64,000 nt of DNA from Rhizobium bangladeshense. Its GTDB lineage: Bacteria; Pseudomonadota; Alphaproteobacteria; Rhizobiales; Rhizobiaceae. Made by a program: the position numbers and the translations under genes. Shown piece by piece: positions 32,564 through 40,232 of the stretch (position 1 is its first letter; each line of letters begins with the position of its first letter). The notes under the pieces were generated by a model. It had not been told where the DNA came from. It was given only the letters and a program-made list of their open reading frames with translations, and ran no database searches. The DNA lies in NCBI RefSeq assembly GCF_001662075.1, contig NZ_LYPL01000011.1, positions 124,001 through 188,000 on the forward strand. The letters run 5' to 3'.

Positions 32564-33676
32564 TCACAGGGCAAGGCGCGAACGCTGCTTCAGCAGGATC
32601 CACAGGAAGAAGGGGCCGCCGACCGCTGCGGTGATGATGCCGATCGGCAGTTCGGCAGGGGCGACGAGGGTGCGCGCCAGCACATCCGCGAAGATCAGCA
32701 GCGAGCCGCCGAGAAGGGCTGCGGCCGGCAGCAGAAAACGATGATCCGGGCCGATCGCCATGCGCAGGATGTGCGGCACGACGATGCCGACGAAGCCGAT
32801 GCCGCCGCTGACGGCGACGGAAGCGCCGGTCGCCGCGGCGACGCCGACGATCGCGACATTCTTCAGACGCTGCACCGGCACGCCCATATGAAAGGCGGCT
32901 GCCTCGCCAAGCGTGATGGCATTGAGGCCGCGGGCCATGAAGGGCAGGGCCATGAAGGACAGCAGGATGATCGGGCCGGCGGCGGCGATCTTCGTCCATG
33001 TGGCGCCGGCAAGCGAACCCATGCTCCAGAAGGTCAGGTCGCGCAGCTGCTGGTCGTTGGCCACGTAGATCAGCAGGCCGGTCAGAGCCAGGGTGAGCGC
33101 GCCGAGCGCGATGCCGGCAAGCAGCATCGTCGCCACCGAGGTCTGACCGTGACGGGTGGCGATCCGGTAGAGCAGCAGCGTCGTGACCAGACCGCCGCCG
33201 AAGGCGGCCACTGGCAAAGCATAGATGCCGAATAGTGCCTGGAACGGTGCCGCCAGGCCGCTGCCGAGCACGATCATGGCGACCGCGCCGAGGCTTGCGC
33301 CGGAGGAAACGCCGACAAGGCCCGGATCGGCGAGCGGATTGCGGAACAGGCCCTGCATCACCGTGCCGGAGACGGCCAGCGAGGCGCCGATTAGAAAGCC
33401 GAGGATCGTGCGGGGGAGGCGGATATCGAAGATGATGATCCGGTCACGGGCGCTCAGCGCCGCCTCCGAGCCGGTCATGTTGCCGATCACGTCGAGGATC
33501 GAGGCATCCGAGGCGCCTGTTGTCACCGAAAACAACATCGCGAAGGCGGAGCCGGCGACAAGCAGCGCGATCGCCAGCAAGGCGAGCCGCGTTCTGTCGC
33601 CCGCCCGCCTGGTTTCGCCGATCTCTGCCATCGCAAAGCGTCGCTCTCGTTGCGTCATGGCTTGCGGCAGGGCCAT
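32564..33676 (-). CDS. hmuU: Hemin ABC importer permease HmuU
   Basis: FecCD-family permease of 370 residues with about ten membrane helices. Recognisable stretches are FDIRLPRTILGFLIGASLAVSGTVMQGLFRNPLADPGLVGVSSGA, GGIGFVGIVVPHILRMAIGPDHR and the C-terminal ELPIGIITAAVGGPFFLWIL. The N-terminal 30 residues are polar and cytoplasmic. It starts one base after the hmuT stop and is followed by hmuV, so translation is coupled. Homology to cobalamin and siderophore permeases is close; the operon settles the heme assignment. Confidence 0.92.
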   Translation of the reverse strand: MALPQAMTQRERRFAMAEIGETRRAGDRTRLALLAIALLVAGSAFAMLFSVTTGASDASILDVIGNMTGSEAALSARDRIIIFDIRLPRTILGFLIGASLAVSGTVMQGLFRNPLADPGLVGVSSGASLGAVAMIVLGSGLAAPFQALFGIYALPVAAFGGGLVTTLLLYRIATRHGQTSVATMLLAGIALGALTLALTGLLIYVANDQQLRDLTFWSMGSLAGATWTKIAAAGPIILLSFMALPFMARGLNAITLGEAAAFHMGVPVQRLKNVAIVGVAAATGASVAVSGGIGFVGIVVPHILRMAIGPDHRFLLPAAALLGGSLLIFADVLARTLVAPAELPIGIITAAVGGPFFLWILLKQRSRLAL

Positions 33677-33677
33677 G

Positions 33678-34607
33678 TCAGCCCCCGTAGATCGCCGCGT
33701 GGAGCTCGCGTGCGGCGGCGGCGGTGCGCGGGCCGAAGCCGAGCAGGTAGATGCCGTCCATCCGCACGATCGCCTTCTTCTCGCCGGCCGGCGTCAGCGC
33801 GATCGCCGGCTGGGCCAGCAGGTCCTCGTTTCTGGTGCCGGCAGCATCGCCGCGGTCCATCATCAGGATTATGTCGGGCTTGGCTTCGATGATCGCCTCG
33901 TCCGTCAGCGGCTTATAACCGGGGAATGCGCCGACGGCATTGACGGCACCGGCAAGCTGGATGATGCCGTCGGCCGCCGTGCCGGTGCCCGAGGCCATGA
34001 TCCGGCCGTTCTGGGCGCTGAGGATGAAGAGAACGCGCTTGCGTTCGGCCTCCGGGCGCTTTTCTGCGTCGGCGATCGCCGCATCGAGATCGGCCGCGAC
34101 CGTTCCTTCAAGCGCCTTGGCCTTGTCGGGCACGCCGAGCAGCGCGCCGACGCGATCGATCTTGGCGATGATGCCGTCGCGGGTGAACGGGCTCGGCACG
34201 GTCTCGAAGGGCACGCTGGCATTTTTCAGCACGGCCAGCGCCTCCTTCGGGCCCGAGCCCTCGACGGCGATGATCGCCGTCGGGTTCATGGCGAGGATGC
34301 CTTCGGGCGAGAGCGCGCGCATATAACCGACATTGGGCAGTTTCAGCGCCGCTTCCGGATAGGTGCTCGTCGTGTCGCGGGCGATCAGCCGGCTTTCCTC
34401 GCCGAGCGCATAGACGATCTCGGTAATATCGCCGCCGACCGAAATCAGGCGCGACGTGTCGAGCCTCCTGTCCTCGGCGTGGACGGCGCGGACAAAGGCG
34501 ATGCCCTTGACCGCCGGCGCCGAAGTGATCAGCGGCAGCGCCATGACCGCCGCCGTCAGCGCCAGTTGCCAGGGACGGATTCGGCGCACATTGTTACGCA
34601 TCGTCAT
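33678..34607 (-). CDS. hmuT: Periplasmic hemin-binding protein HmuT
   Basis: Binding protein of 309 residues from the ATG at 34607 (site AAGGAT). The N-terminus is a signal sequence with an unusually long basic front (MTMRNNVRRIRPWQLALTAAVMALPLITSAPAV). The body is a class III binding fold: RLISVGGDITEIVYALGEESRLIARDTTSTYPEAA, the long linking helix, and GYKPLTDEAIIEAKPDIILMM. The tyrosine in TTSTYPEA is a likely heme ligand as in HmuT/ShuT. It lies 11 bases downstream of hmuS and 1 base upstream of hmuU. Confidence 0.9.
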   Translation of the reverse strand: MTMRNNVRRIRPWQLALTAAVMALPLITSAPAVKGIAFVRAVHAEDRRLDTSRLISVGGDITEIVYALGEESRLIARDTTSTYPEAALKLPNVGYMRALSPEGILAMNPTAIIAVEGSGPKEALAVLKNASVPFETVPSPFTRDGIIAKIDRVGALLGVPDKAKALEGTVAADLDAAIADAEKRPEAERKRVLFILSAQNGRIMASGTGTAADGIIQLAGAVNAVGAFPGYKPLTDEAIIEAKPDIILMMDRGDAAGTRNEDLLAQPAIALTPAGEKKAIVRMDGIYLLGFGPRTAAAARELHAAIYGG

Positions 34608-34618
34608 CGTTGCGATCC

Positions 34619-35668
34619 TTATGCGGCGACACTTGCTGCCCGCGGCAGGTTTTCGATGATCTCGCGCCATTCGGCGCGTTCGTCAGAGCCTTCCTTGCGC
34701 TTGCCGAAGAACTGGATGATCATCTCGCCGTCAGCATTGTAAGCCTCGAGCGAAGTGACGTGGCCATCCTTGGTCGGCTTGCGCACGGCCCAGGTCTCGG
34801 CGATGTGATCCTGGCGCAGATGCAGGTGAAATGTCGGGTCCATGATATTGATCCACGGGCCCATGGTCTGCACGTTGAAGATCGGGCCGGAATGGATTTG
34901 GACGATGCCGTTATTGGCGACGAAGCACATGATCGGCAGGCCTGATTTCACCGAGGCATGCATCATCTCCGCTGTCGCGCTGTTGTCGAGCTTCCGGGCA
35001 TAGTCGTCGCCGACGCTGCGGATGGCCGCCTGGCGGCCGATCTTCAGGCGCTTGAGCATGCCGAAGAACTCATGCGTGTCGGTGAGCTTGCTCCAGTTGT
35101 CGCGCAGCTCGTCGCGATTGACATCTGCGGCCTCATCGGCGGCATTGAAGATCTCCGCCTCGACGAATTCCTGCGACTGGTCTTCGAGCTTCAGCTCGGC
35201 GACGATCGCGTGATAGGCCTCGACATTCGAATTCGGTCGCAGATGCACCTTGTGCACGGCGTTGCCCGCCTTGTCGAAATATTGCAGGCTGAGACGCTCC
35301 TGGTCGCCATCCTTTTTGGATACGGCGAAGCCATGCTCCCAGCGGCTCGGGAAGATGCGCAGGTCGATGTTGTCGCCGAGCACGATCGCGCTCTGCATGC
35401 CCATCTTGATGTTTTCGAAGACGCCGATCTTCTCGTGCACGGCGCTTTCGTTGCGCGACAGCGCCATCACTTCGCCGAGGCCGGTGACGCGTTCCAGAAG
35501 CTTCAGCGCGCTGCCATCGATGCGGGTCACGCTGATGCCGGTTTCGGCGGCGACGAGGGCTGCCTCGGAAATCTTCAGCCGGGCGGCGATATCGCGCTCG
35601 CGCATCTTGGGATTTTCGGCGCGAAACGCACGGATTTCGGCCGGCGCCGGTCTTTTCTGTTCAGTCAT
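34619..35668 (-). CDS. hmuS: Hemin-degrading factor / heme chaperone HmuS
   Basis: Cytoplasmic protein of 349 residues of the HemS/ChuX family, built from two similar halves (for example LGEVMALSRNESAVHEKIGVFENIK in the first and ... DTHEFFGMLKRLKIGRQAAIRS in the second). It takes heme from the ABC importer and either delivers or breaks it down. The C-terminal heme-pocket region HLHLRQDHIAETWAVRKPTKDG contains candidate axial residues. The operon order hmuP-hmuS-hmuT-hmuU-hmuV is the standard rhizobial one. hmuQ, a separate degrading enzyme, lies at 38.6 kb. Confidence 0.92.
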   Translation of the reverse strand: MTEQKRPAPAEIRAFRAENPKMRERDIAARLKISEAALVAAETGISVTRIDGSALKLLERVTGLGEVMALSRNESAVHEKIGVFENIKMGMQSAIVLGDNIDLRIFPSRWEHGFAVSKKDGDQERLSLQYFDKAGNAVHKVHLRPNSNVEAYHAIVAELKLEDQSQEFVEAEIFNAADEAADVNRDELRDNWSKLTDTHEFFGMLKRLKIGRQAAIRSVGDDYARKLDNSATAEMMHASVKSGLPIMCFVANNGIVQIHSGPIFNVQTMGPWINIMDPTFHLHLRQDHIAETWAVRKPTKDGHVTSLEAYNADGEMIIQFFGKRKEGSDERAEWREIIENLPRAASVAA

Positions 35669-35689
35669 GTCTTACCTACTTATTGGCCT

Positions 35690-35872
35690 TTATTTATTAA
35701 GAATGAGCTTGCCCTGGCGGGTGATCTTCAGGCGGTAGACCAGCCCGTCGTGTTTGATCACGATCTCGTTCGTGCCGCGGAAAAGATCCGCGCTTTCGAC
35801 GATCCGCTGTTGCGCCGCCGGCTCGCTGGGCAGCGGCGCATGCTTAAAGCTATCTGGCTTTTCAACCATCAT
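35690..35872 (-). CDS. hmuP: Hemin uptake protein HmuP (HemP family)
   Basis: Small protein of 60 residues (MMVEKPDSFKHAPL...), using the tandem ATGs at 35872/35869. A TTG at 35926 would add 18 residues unlike the family. The HemP core is RIVESADLFRGTNEIVIKHDGLVYRLKITRQGKLIL. In Bradyrhizobium HmuP acts with Irr as a co-activator of heme receptor expression; in other bacteria HemP activates receptor genes too. It is the first gene of the heme operon, 21 bases before hmuS, and faces an iron-operator candidate at 35933-35947. Confidence 0.85.
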   Translation of the reverse strand: MMVEKPDSFKHAPLPSEPAAQQRIVESADLFRGTNEIVIKHDGLVYRLKITRQGKLILNK

Positions 35873-35928
35873 GTCGGTTGGCAATTCCGTGAAGCCGGGG
35901 ATCGGTGGTCCCCGGTGTGGTGACAATT

Positions 35929-35989
35929 AACTTGACTTTCTTACTCATAGTTTTTTAAAGACGCAATAGGCGACTAACGTAGTCAAGTT
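35929..35989. promoter_or_regulatory. Divergent iron-responsive promoter region (RirA-type box)
   Basis: TGA-N9-TCA (35933-35947) fits the iron-responsive operator recognised by RirA. It overlaps a CTTGAC -35 (35931-35936) that is spaced 17 bases from TTTAAA (35954-35959), a plausible rightward promoter for the secreted protein and tonB. AACTTGAC (35929-35936) is repeated inverted as GTCAAGTT (35982-35989), giving a symmetric arrangement over the divergent region. All read by eye. Confidence 0.45.
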
Positions 35990-36048
35990 TTTGAGATTGC
36001 TGATTTGCTGCCGCCTGCTGGCGGCCTGCGACAATGGCGGAGAAGATC

Positions 36049-36474
36049 ATGACGGGTAGGTTTGCGGCCGTTGCGGCCGGCTGGGTGATGACGGTTGCGA
36101 GCGTATGCCAGGCACAGGAGACGGCGCCGGCAGCCTCTCTCAATGTCGAGCTCAACGCGCTGGCCCCCTCGCAGAAGGGCTGCATGATGACCTTCGTCGC
36201 GCTCAACCAACTGCCCGCCGCCATCAACAAGGTGTCCTTCGAACTTGCCTTCTTCAACGACAAGAATGCCGTCGACCGCATCACCGTGCTCGATTTCCGC
36301 GATCTGCCGCAGGGCAAGAAGCGCGTGCGTCAGTTCGACATGCCGAATGTCAAATGCGAGAGCGTGACCCGCATCCTCATCAACGACACGCCGGTCTGCG
36401 ACGGGCCGGCTGCCGGCGAATGCATGAAGGGCCTCGTCGCCCGCTCGCAGATTTCCGTTCCCTTCGAGGGATAA
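36049..36474 (+). CDS. Conserved secreted protein of the heme/iron region
   Basis: Protein of 141 residues from the ATG at 36049 (site GGAGAAG), with a signal peptide ending near VCQAQ. The mature part is beta-rich (SLNVELNALAPSQKGCMMTFVALNQLP, VSFELAFFNDKNAVDRITVLDF) with three to four cysteines (QKGCMM, NVKCES, TPVCDG, GECMKG) that could form disulfides. No enzymatic motif is recognised. It is divergent from hmuP and precedes tonB in the same orientation, so a periplasmic role in heme or TonB-dependent uptake is suggested by location only. Confidence 0.7.
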   Translation: MTGRFAAVAAGWVMTVASVCQAQETAPAASLNVELNALAPSQKGCMMTFVALNQLPAAINKVSFELAFFNDKNAVDRITVLDFRDLPQGKKRVRQFDMPNVKCESVTRILINDTPVCDGPAAGECMKGLVARSQISVPFEG

Positions 36475-36531
36475 GAAGACGCCGGGGATGATCTCCGGCG
36501 GGCATGTTTCAGGCTGTCCGAGGCATAGACA

Positions 36532-37821
36532 ATGGCGATTTCAGCGAAAACCAGATCGAGACAGGTGCTCATCGGGGAGGCGGACGCCGGCGGCAGCCTG
36601 AATGATAATACGCCCGGAATGCACCCCGGCCACGAGCTTCCCGAATTGCGCAACGCGCAGCGGCAGCCGGCCGGCGAAACGGTGATCCATTACACGCGTT
36701 TCGCGCAGATTTCATCCTTCCCGGATCATCCGGAAGCCGCGCCGGCAACTCCCGCTCCTGCACCACCGATGGACGCGGCGGTGGAAAAACAAGAAGCAGA
36801 GAAGACACCGGTGCGGCGGCGGGTGACGCTGAGTTGCTTTTGTTCGCTGATTTTCCATGCGACGTTGGCCGCAATGCTGATTGTCGCCTTCCCCCACATC
36901 TCGGAAGAAGCAATCGAGGAAGCCGGCGAAGCTGTCAGCGTCGTGATGTATGGTAATTCCGACGTCGACCAGACCGCTGCAGGCGAGACCGATGTGACCG
37001 TACAGGAAGAAATCATTCCAGAGGCGGTCGAACCTGAGACGATTCAGCCAACCGAAGTTTCGCCTGTAGAAACTCAGGATCCGATCCAGCAAGCCCCCGC
37101 TCCAGAGGTAACGCGCGTCTCTCCGGAGACTGCGGCGGCGGTGGAACCGGAGATCCTCGTTTCCGAAGTTCCGGCGGAAACTGCCGTCGCACAACAGATG
37201 TCGACGATCGTTCCCGAGGAGCAGAAGCCTGCTGACGAGATACCCCCGGAATTCCAACCATCCGAGACCCCTCCTGTCGCCGCAGTCGAGCCAGAAGAGG
37301 TCAAGCCCTTCGAAACGGCCGAGGTGCAGCCGGAACCAGATGTGCCGGAAGAGGTCGTGACGCCGAAGCCGAAACCGAAAGCGGTGACTGAGGAAAAGCC
37401 GAAACCGATCGAGAAAAAGCGCCCACTGAAGAAGGCTGCCGGGTCGAAGGGCGAAGCGCAGCAGGATTCTATGCGTGGCGTTGCTGAAGGTAATCCGTCG
37501 GCCCAGTCAGACCGCAATTCGCAAGCCGCCAGCAATAATAACGGGGTAGGCACAGCCGCCCGCGCCAACTATGGCGGAAAGGTTCGTTCACGCATCCGGC
37601 GCGCCCTTCGCGAGCCGAAGAATGTTAGTGGGACGGCCGGAGTGACGCTGACCATCGCTGGAAGCGGTAATCTTGTCTCTGCTGTCATCTCCAGAAGCTC
37701 GGGCGTTCCGGAGATCGATCGGGCGGCTGCTGAGGCTGTGCGGCGCGCATCTCCCTTCAGTCCGCCTCCAGGCGGAATCTCAATGAGCTTCACGCAGGTC
37801 TTCGAGATCGGGAGGGAATAA
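36532..37821 (+). CDS. tonB: TonB family energy transducer
   Basis: Protein of 429 residues. An unusual N-terminal extension of about 98 residues precedes the single membrane anchor (CFCSLIFHATLAAMLIVAFP, about 101-120). A long Pro/Glu/Val-rich periplasmic spacer follows (about 130-310, with PKPKPKAVTEEKPKPIEKKRP). The C-terminal TonB box-binding domain spans about 345-429 (NYGGKVRSRIRRALREPKNV...GVTLTIAGSGNLVSAVISRSSGVPEIDRAAAEAVRRASPF). It transmits proton-motive force from ExbB-ExbD, not encoded here, to outer-membrane receptors. Placement beside hmu genes indicates service to heme uptake. An IRO-like box follows its stop. Confidence 0.88.
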   Translation: MAISAKTRSRQVLIGEADAGGSLNDNTPGMHPGHELPELRNAQRQPAGETVIHYTRFAQISSFPDHPEAAPATPAPAPPMDAAVEKQEAEKTPVRRRVTLSCFCSLIFHATLAAMLIVAFPHISEEAIEEAGEAVSVVMYGNSDVDQTAAGETDVTVQEEIIPEAVEPETIQPTEVSPVETQDPIQQAPAPEVTRVSPETAAAVEPEILVSEVPAETAVAQQMSTIVPEEQKPADEIPPEFQPSETPPVAAVEPEEVKPFETAEVQPEPDVPEEVVTPKPKPKAVTEEKPKPIEKKRPLKKAAGSKGEAQQDSMRGVAEGNPSAQSDRNSQAASNNNGVGTAARANYGGKVRSRIRRALREPKNVSGTAGVTLTIAGSGNLVSAVISRSSGVPEIDRAAAEAVRRASPFSPPPGGISMSFTQVFEIGRE

Positions 37822-37824
37822 ATA

Positions 37825-37839
37825 TGATAAAAACAATCA
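37825..37839. promoter_or_regulatory. RirA-type iron operator candidate
   Basis: TGATAAAAACAATCA fits TGA-N9-TCA. It lies in the AT-rich gap between tonB and the DUF2325-hmuQ operon, in promoter position for the latter. Confidence 0.45.
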
Positions 37840-37876
37840 ACTTTATACTTTACTCTAAAATCAAGTTTAATAAGGT

Positions 37877-37921
37877 CCGTTCGCACACGCAGGAATCGTG
37901 TGACGATCAACGAGCGAACGG
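37877..37921 (+). promoter_or_regulatory. Nested hairpin in the 5' leader of the hmuQ operon
   Basis: CCGTTCGC (37877-37884) pairs perfectly with GCGAACGG (37914-37921). Inside, CACACG (37884-37889) pairs with CGTGTG (37897-37902). The outer stem ends eight bases before the ATG at 37929, so it borders on the ribosome site (GGGTGGT). A translational control element is possible. Confidence 0.45.
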
Positions 37922-37928
37922 GTGGTAA

Positions 37929-38336
37929 ATGGCTCGCAAGGGCAAGAAGGGTTCGAACCGGGAGGGCCGCGACAGCGCGGGCGAGGACGCAAGTCAGGCA
38001 TCCCCCGGACGGTCCAAACTGGATGGCCGCAGTTTCCTCTATGTCGGCGGGCGCGACTGCCAGGTGGCGCATCTGCGCCAGATCGCCAGCAATTTCGGCG
38101 CCGAGCTCATTCATCACGATGGCGGCCTGCGCGAAGCGGTTTCCCGCATCGACACGCTGCTTCCCTCCGTCGACTGCGTGTTCTGCCCCATCGACTGTAT
38201 CAGCCACGATGCCTGCCTGCGCGTAAAGACCGGCTGCAAGAAGTTCAGCAAGGCCTTCATCCCGCTTCGAAACGGCAGCAAGTCCAGCCTGGAACGTGCG
38301 CTGCAGACGATGAACGAACGAGACAATTCCCGATGA
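37929..38336 (+). CDS. DUF2325 protein
   Basis: Cytoplasmic protein of 135 residues: a charged N-terminus (about 1-32), then the DUF2325 domain (SFLYVGGRDCQVAHLRQIASNFGAELIHHDGG...VDCVFCPIDCISHDACLRVKTGCKKFSKAFIPLRNG). Several cysteines (C44, CVFCPIDC, DACL, TGC) suggest metal or redox chemistry. DUF2325 proteins are common in iron-related operons of alphaproteobacteria but have no proven function. Its stop overlaps the start of the next gene (ATGA, 38333-38336). An IRO-like box and a nested hairpin precede it. Confidence 0.75.
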   Translation: MARKGKKGSNREGRDSAGEDASQASPGRSKLDGRSFLYVGGRDCQVAHLRQIASNFGAELIHHDGGLREAVSRIDTLLPSVDCVFCPIDCISHDACLRVKTGCKKFSKAFIPLRNGSKSSLERALQTMNERDNSR

Positions 38337-38602
38337 ACGACCAGCGCCCCGACGGCTTCACCATGATCGGTCTGCACAAGCTCGCCGCACAAAGCGGCGA
38401 CGGCCTCGTGCCCGAACTCTACGAACTGTTCCAGCAGCACACCGCACGCCAGCAGATCTATCAGAATGTGACGTTGTTCCCCACCTGGGAGGCGCGTATG
38501 CCTGGGGAGGCGGCCACGAGACCGCTCGGCGCGGCGGCGGCAAACGGCAATAATATTCTCGCCTTTCCCTTGCCTGCTGCGAAGGCGGCCAAGAAGGCGT
38601 AA
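38333..38602 (+). CDS. Hypothetical protein between DUF2325 and hmuQ
   Basis: Protein of 89 residues beginning MNDQRPDGFTMIGLHKLAAQ. The start overlaps the DUF2325 stop by ATGA, which strongly supports translation of this frame; the ORF extends upstream but antiparallel to better evidence. The first 55 residues look helical (VPELYELFQQHTARQQIYQNVTLF), the end is Ala-rich. No family is recognised. With DUF2325 upstream and hmuQ nine bases downstream it is probably iron-regulated and linked to heme handling. Confidence 0.65.
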   Translation: MNDQRPDGFTMIGLHKLAAQSGDGLVPELYELFQQHTARQQIYQNVTLFPTWEARMPGEAATRPLGAAAANGNNILAFPLPAAKAAKKA

Positions 38603-38611
38603 GGAGATTTC

Positions 38612-38926
38612 ATGTATATTGCAATGAACCGCTTCAAGGTCGTAACCGGGACCGAGGGCGATTTCGAAACGGTCTGGCGCAATCGCGATTCCAGCCTGGC
38701 CGAAGTGCCCGGTTTCGTCGAATTCCGCCTGCTGCGCGGCAAGGCCAACGAAGAGGAAGGCTATACGCTCTATTCCTCGCACACGGTCTGGAAGAGCGAA
38801 GCGGATTTTCAGAACTGGACGAAGTCCGAGAATTTTCGCGCCGCGCACCGAGATGCCGGCGACCGCAAGGCGATGTACAAGGGGCCGCCGGTGTTTGAGG
38901 GCTTCAATGTGGTCGATGGTATATGA
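38612..38926 (+). CDS. hmuQ: Heme-degrading monooxygenase HmuQ (IsdG/MhuD-like)
   Basis: ABM-fold protein of 104 residues (MYIAMNRFKVVTGTEGDFETVW, PGFVEFRLLRG, YTLYSSHTVWKSEADFQNWTKSENFRAAHRDAG). The N near the start (MNRF), the W in the middle helix and the H in AAHRDAG match the catalytic Asn-Trp-His pattern of IsdG-type heme oxygenases. It opens heme in the cytoplasm to release iron, complementing HmuS. It ends an iron-type operon with DUF2325, and its stop overlaps the likely original start of the VOC gene (ATGA, 38923-38926). Confidence 0.85.
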   Translation: MYIAMNRFKVVTGTEGDFETVWRNRDSSLAEVPGFVEFRLLRGKANEEEGYTLYSSHTVWKSEADFQNWTKSENFRAAHRDAGDRKAMYKGPPVFEGFNVVDGI

Positions 38927-38959
38927 ACCAGGGGCCTGATCGAATCGAGGTCCTCCCCG

Positions 38960-39292
38960 TTGCCGTCGCTCGATATCGATGCGACGCTCGCCTTTTATCG
39001 AGACAAGCTCGGCTTTGCGAATGTCGTCTATCAGGCGGGGGATTATCTCATCCTGCGGCGTGACGACATGGAGCTGCATTTCTGGCGCACCGAAGATGCC
39101 GTGCTCTGCGAGAAGACCTCCGTCTATCTCCGAGGCGGCGGTATCGGCGCCCTTCATTCGGAATATCGCGAAAAGGGTGTCGAACGTCTGAGCGAGATGA
39201 AAGTGCGGCCGTGGAACATGGAAGAATTCTATATCCATGATCCACACGGCAACCTCTTGCGCTTCGGCCGCGTGCCGCAGCAGCGCGGCTAA
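38960..39292 (+). CDS. VOC/bleomycin-resistance-like protein, probable 5' frameshift
   Basis: A VOC-fold protein of 110 residues is readable from the TTG at 38960 (LPSLDIDATLAFYRDKLGFANVVYQAGDYLIL..., MELHFWRTEDAVLC, FYIHDPHGNLLRFGR). However, an ATG at 38923 overlapping the hmuQ stop reads MNQGPDRIEVLPV in the neighbouring frame, just what should precede LPSLDID. One missing base near 38958-38960 would join the two. So the gene is probably a single-base frameshift of a coupled cistron, or a sequencing error. Bleomycin-resistance-like proteins bind ligands rather than catalyse. Confidence 0.7.
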   Translation: MPSLDIDATLAFYRDKLGFANVVYQAGDYLILRRDDMELHFWRTEDAVLCEKTSVYLRGGGIGALHSEYREKGVERLSEMKVRPWNMEEFYIHDPHGNLLRFGRVPQQRG

Positions 39293-39660
39293 GCTTTGAC
39301 GCGGAAGCCGGCGCCTGCCGCAACGGCCAGCCAGCCGAGCATCATCGCCCATCCGCCGGTCGGCGCGGCATAGGGGAAGAGGTCGGCGCCGGTAAAGCGC
39401 AGCGTCACCAGGTCGCCCGCAAAGAGCAACGTTCCGACAATCATGAGGAAACCGGCCAGCCCCGCGGTTTTGAGCCTTGCCGTGCCGAGGGCCAATGCCA
39501 GCAGGGCAGGAGCATGCGCGAGACACATGGCGGATGCCGAAGCCGCAAGGCGGGCTTGGTCGCCGCCATGGGCGGCAAGGGCGGCAAGCGCGACGCCGGC
39601 CACGCCGAACAGGCCGGCAAAGAGATAGAGCACCGGCTCTAGACGCGCATTCAGGCTCAT
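39289..39660 (-). CDS. DUF423 membrane protein
   Basis: Membrane protein of 123 residues with four predicted helices (LYLFAGLFGVAGVALAALAAHGG, MCLAHAPALLALALG, AGLAGFLMIVGTLLFAGDL, WAMMLGWLAVAAGAGF). The GV..A..AHG and GTLLFAGDL...PTGG segments are typical of DUF423, whose function is not known. It overlaps the truncated hemoglobin gene by ATGA and the converging VOC gene by four bases. Confidence 0.8.
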   Translation of the reverse strand: MSLNARLEPVLYLFAGLFGVAGVALAALAAHGGDQARLAASASAMCLAHAPALLALALGTARLKTAGLAGFLMIVGTLLFAGDLVTLRFTGADLFPYAAPTGGWAMMLGWLAVAAGAGFRVKA

Positions 39661-40067
39661 GGCTGTTCCTCGGTGTCAGTGGCCTTGTTCTGCATATGGT
39701 AGGCAAGGCGTTCGACCGGCGCCCAGATCAGGTCGCGCAGCGGGTGGCTGGCGATCGTCTCATCGAGCGCGCGGCGGAAGCAGAGCAGCCATTCGTCGCG
39801 CTCGACCGGGCCGATCTCGGCGACGAAATGGCGGCTGCGCAGGCGCGGATGGCCGCGCTTGTCTGTGTAAAGCGGCGGGCCGCCGAGATAGCCGGTCATG
39901 TATTCGTAGAATTTCTCTTCGCTGCCTTGGAGGTTCGGCGGATGCACGGCGCGCACGTTTCTTGCCTCCTCCAGCGTGTCCATCAGCGTGTAGAAGCGAT
40001 GCGTCAGCGCCCGCACGGCCGGATCGCCGCCGATCGCCTCATAGAGAGTGATGACTTTTTCCGTCAC
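39657..40067 (-). CDS. Group II truncated hemoglobin
   Basis: Globin of 136 residues from the GTG at 40067 (VTEKVITLYEAIGGDPAV...); the frame is open upstream to 40142. Features of group II truncated globins are LYEAIGG at the start, the proximal-helix histidine in LRSRHFVAEIGPVERDEWLLCF, and AFRRALDE-like then W in LIWAPVERLAYHMQN. These proteins bind oxygen or NO and protect against nitrosative or oxidative stress. It is co-translated with DUF423. Confidence 0.85.
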   Translation of the reverse strand: MTEKVITLYEAIGGDPAVRALTHRFYTLMDTLEEARNVRAVHPPNLQGSEEKFYEYMTGYLGGPPLYTDKRGHPRLRSRHFVAEIGPVERDEWLLCFRRALDETIASHPLRDLIWAPVERLAYHMQNKATDTEEQP

Positions 40068-40197
40068 GAAACCATTCCCGATATCATTGCCATCCGCCCG
40101 ACCTTCATGCACCGGGCGGAAAATGATCGCAACTGTCATCAAGCTGCCGCGGCATTTCGCGCATAATGCCGGCGCGGCAGGGGTTCATCGATTCTTC

Positions 40198-40227
40198 TTG
40201 ACAAAACCGTCCGGACGGTATCTTTAT
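40198..40227 (+). promoter_or_regulatory. Promoter with palindromic TetR operator
   Basis: TTGACA (40198-40203) is a consensus -35; ACCGTCCGGACGGT (40206-40219), a perfect 14-bp palindrome, fills the spacer. The tetR ATG follows at 40233. Autorepression of the tetR-SMR operon is the simplest reading. Confidence 0.6.
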
Positions 40228-40232
40228 CTCGC

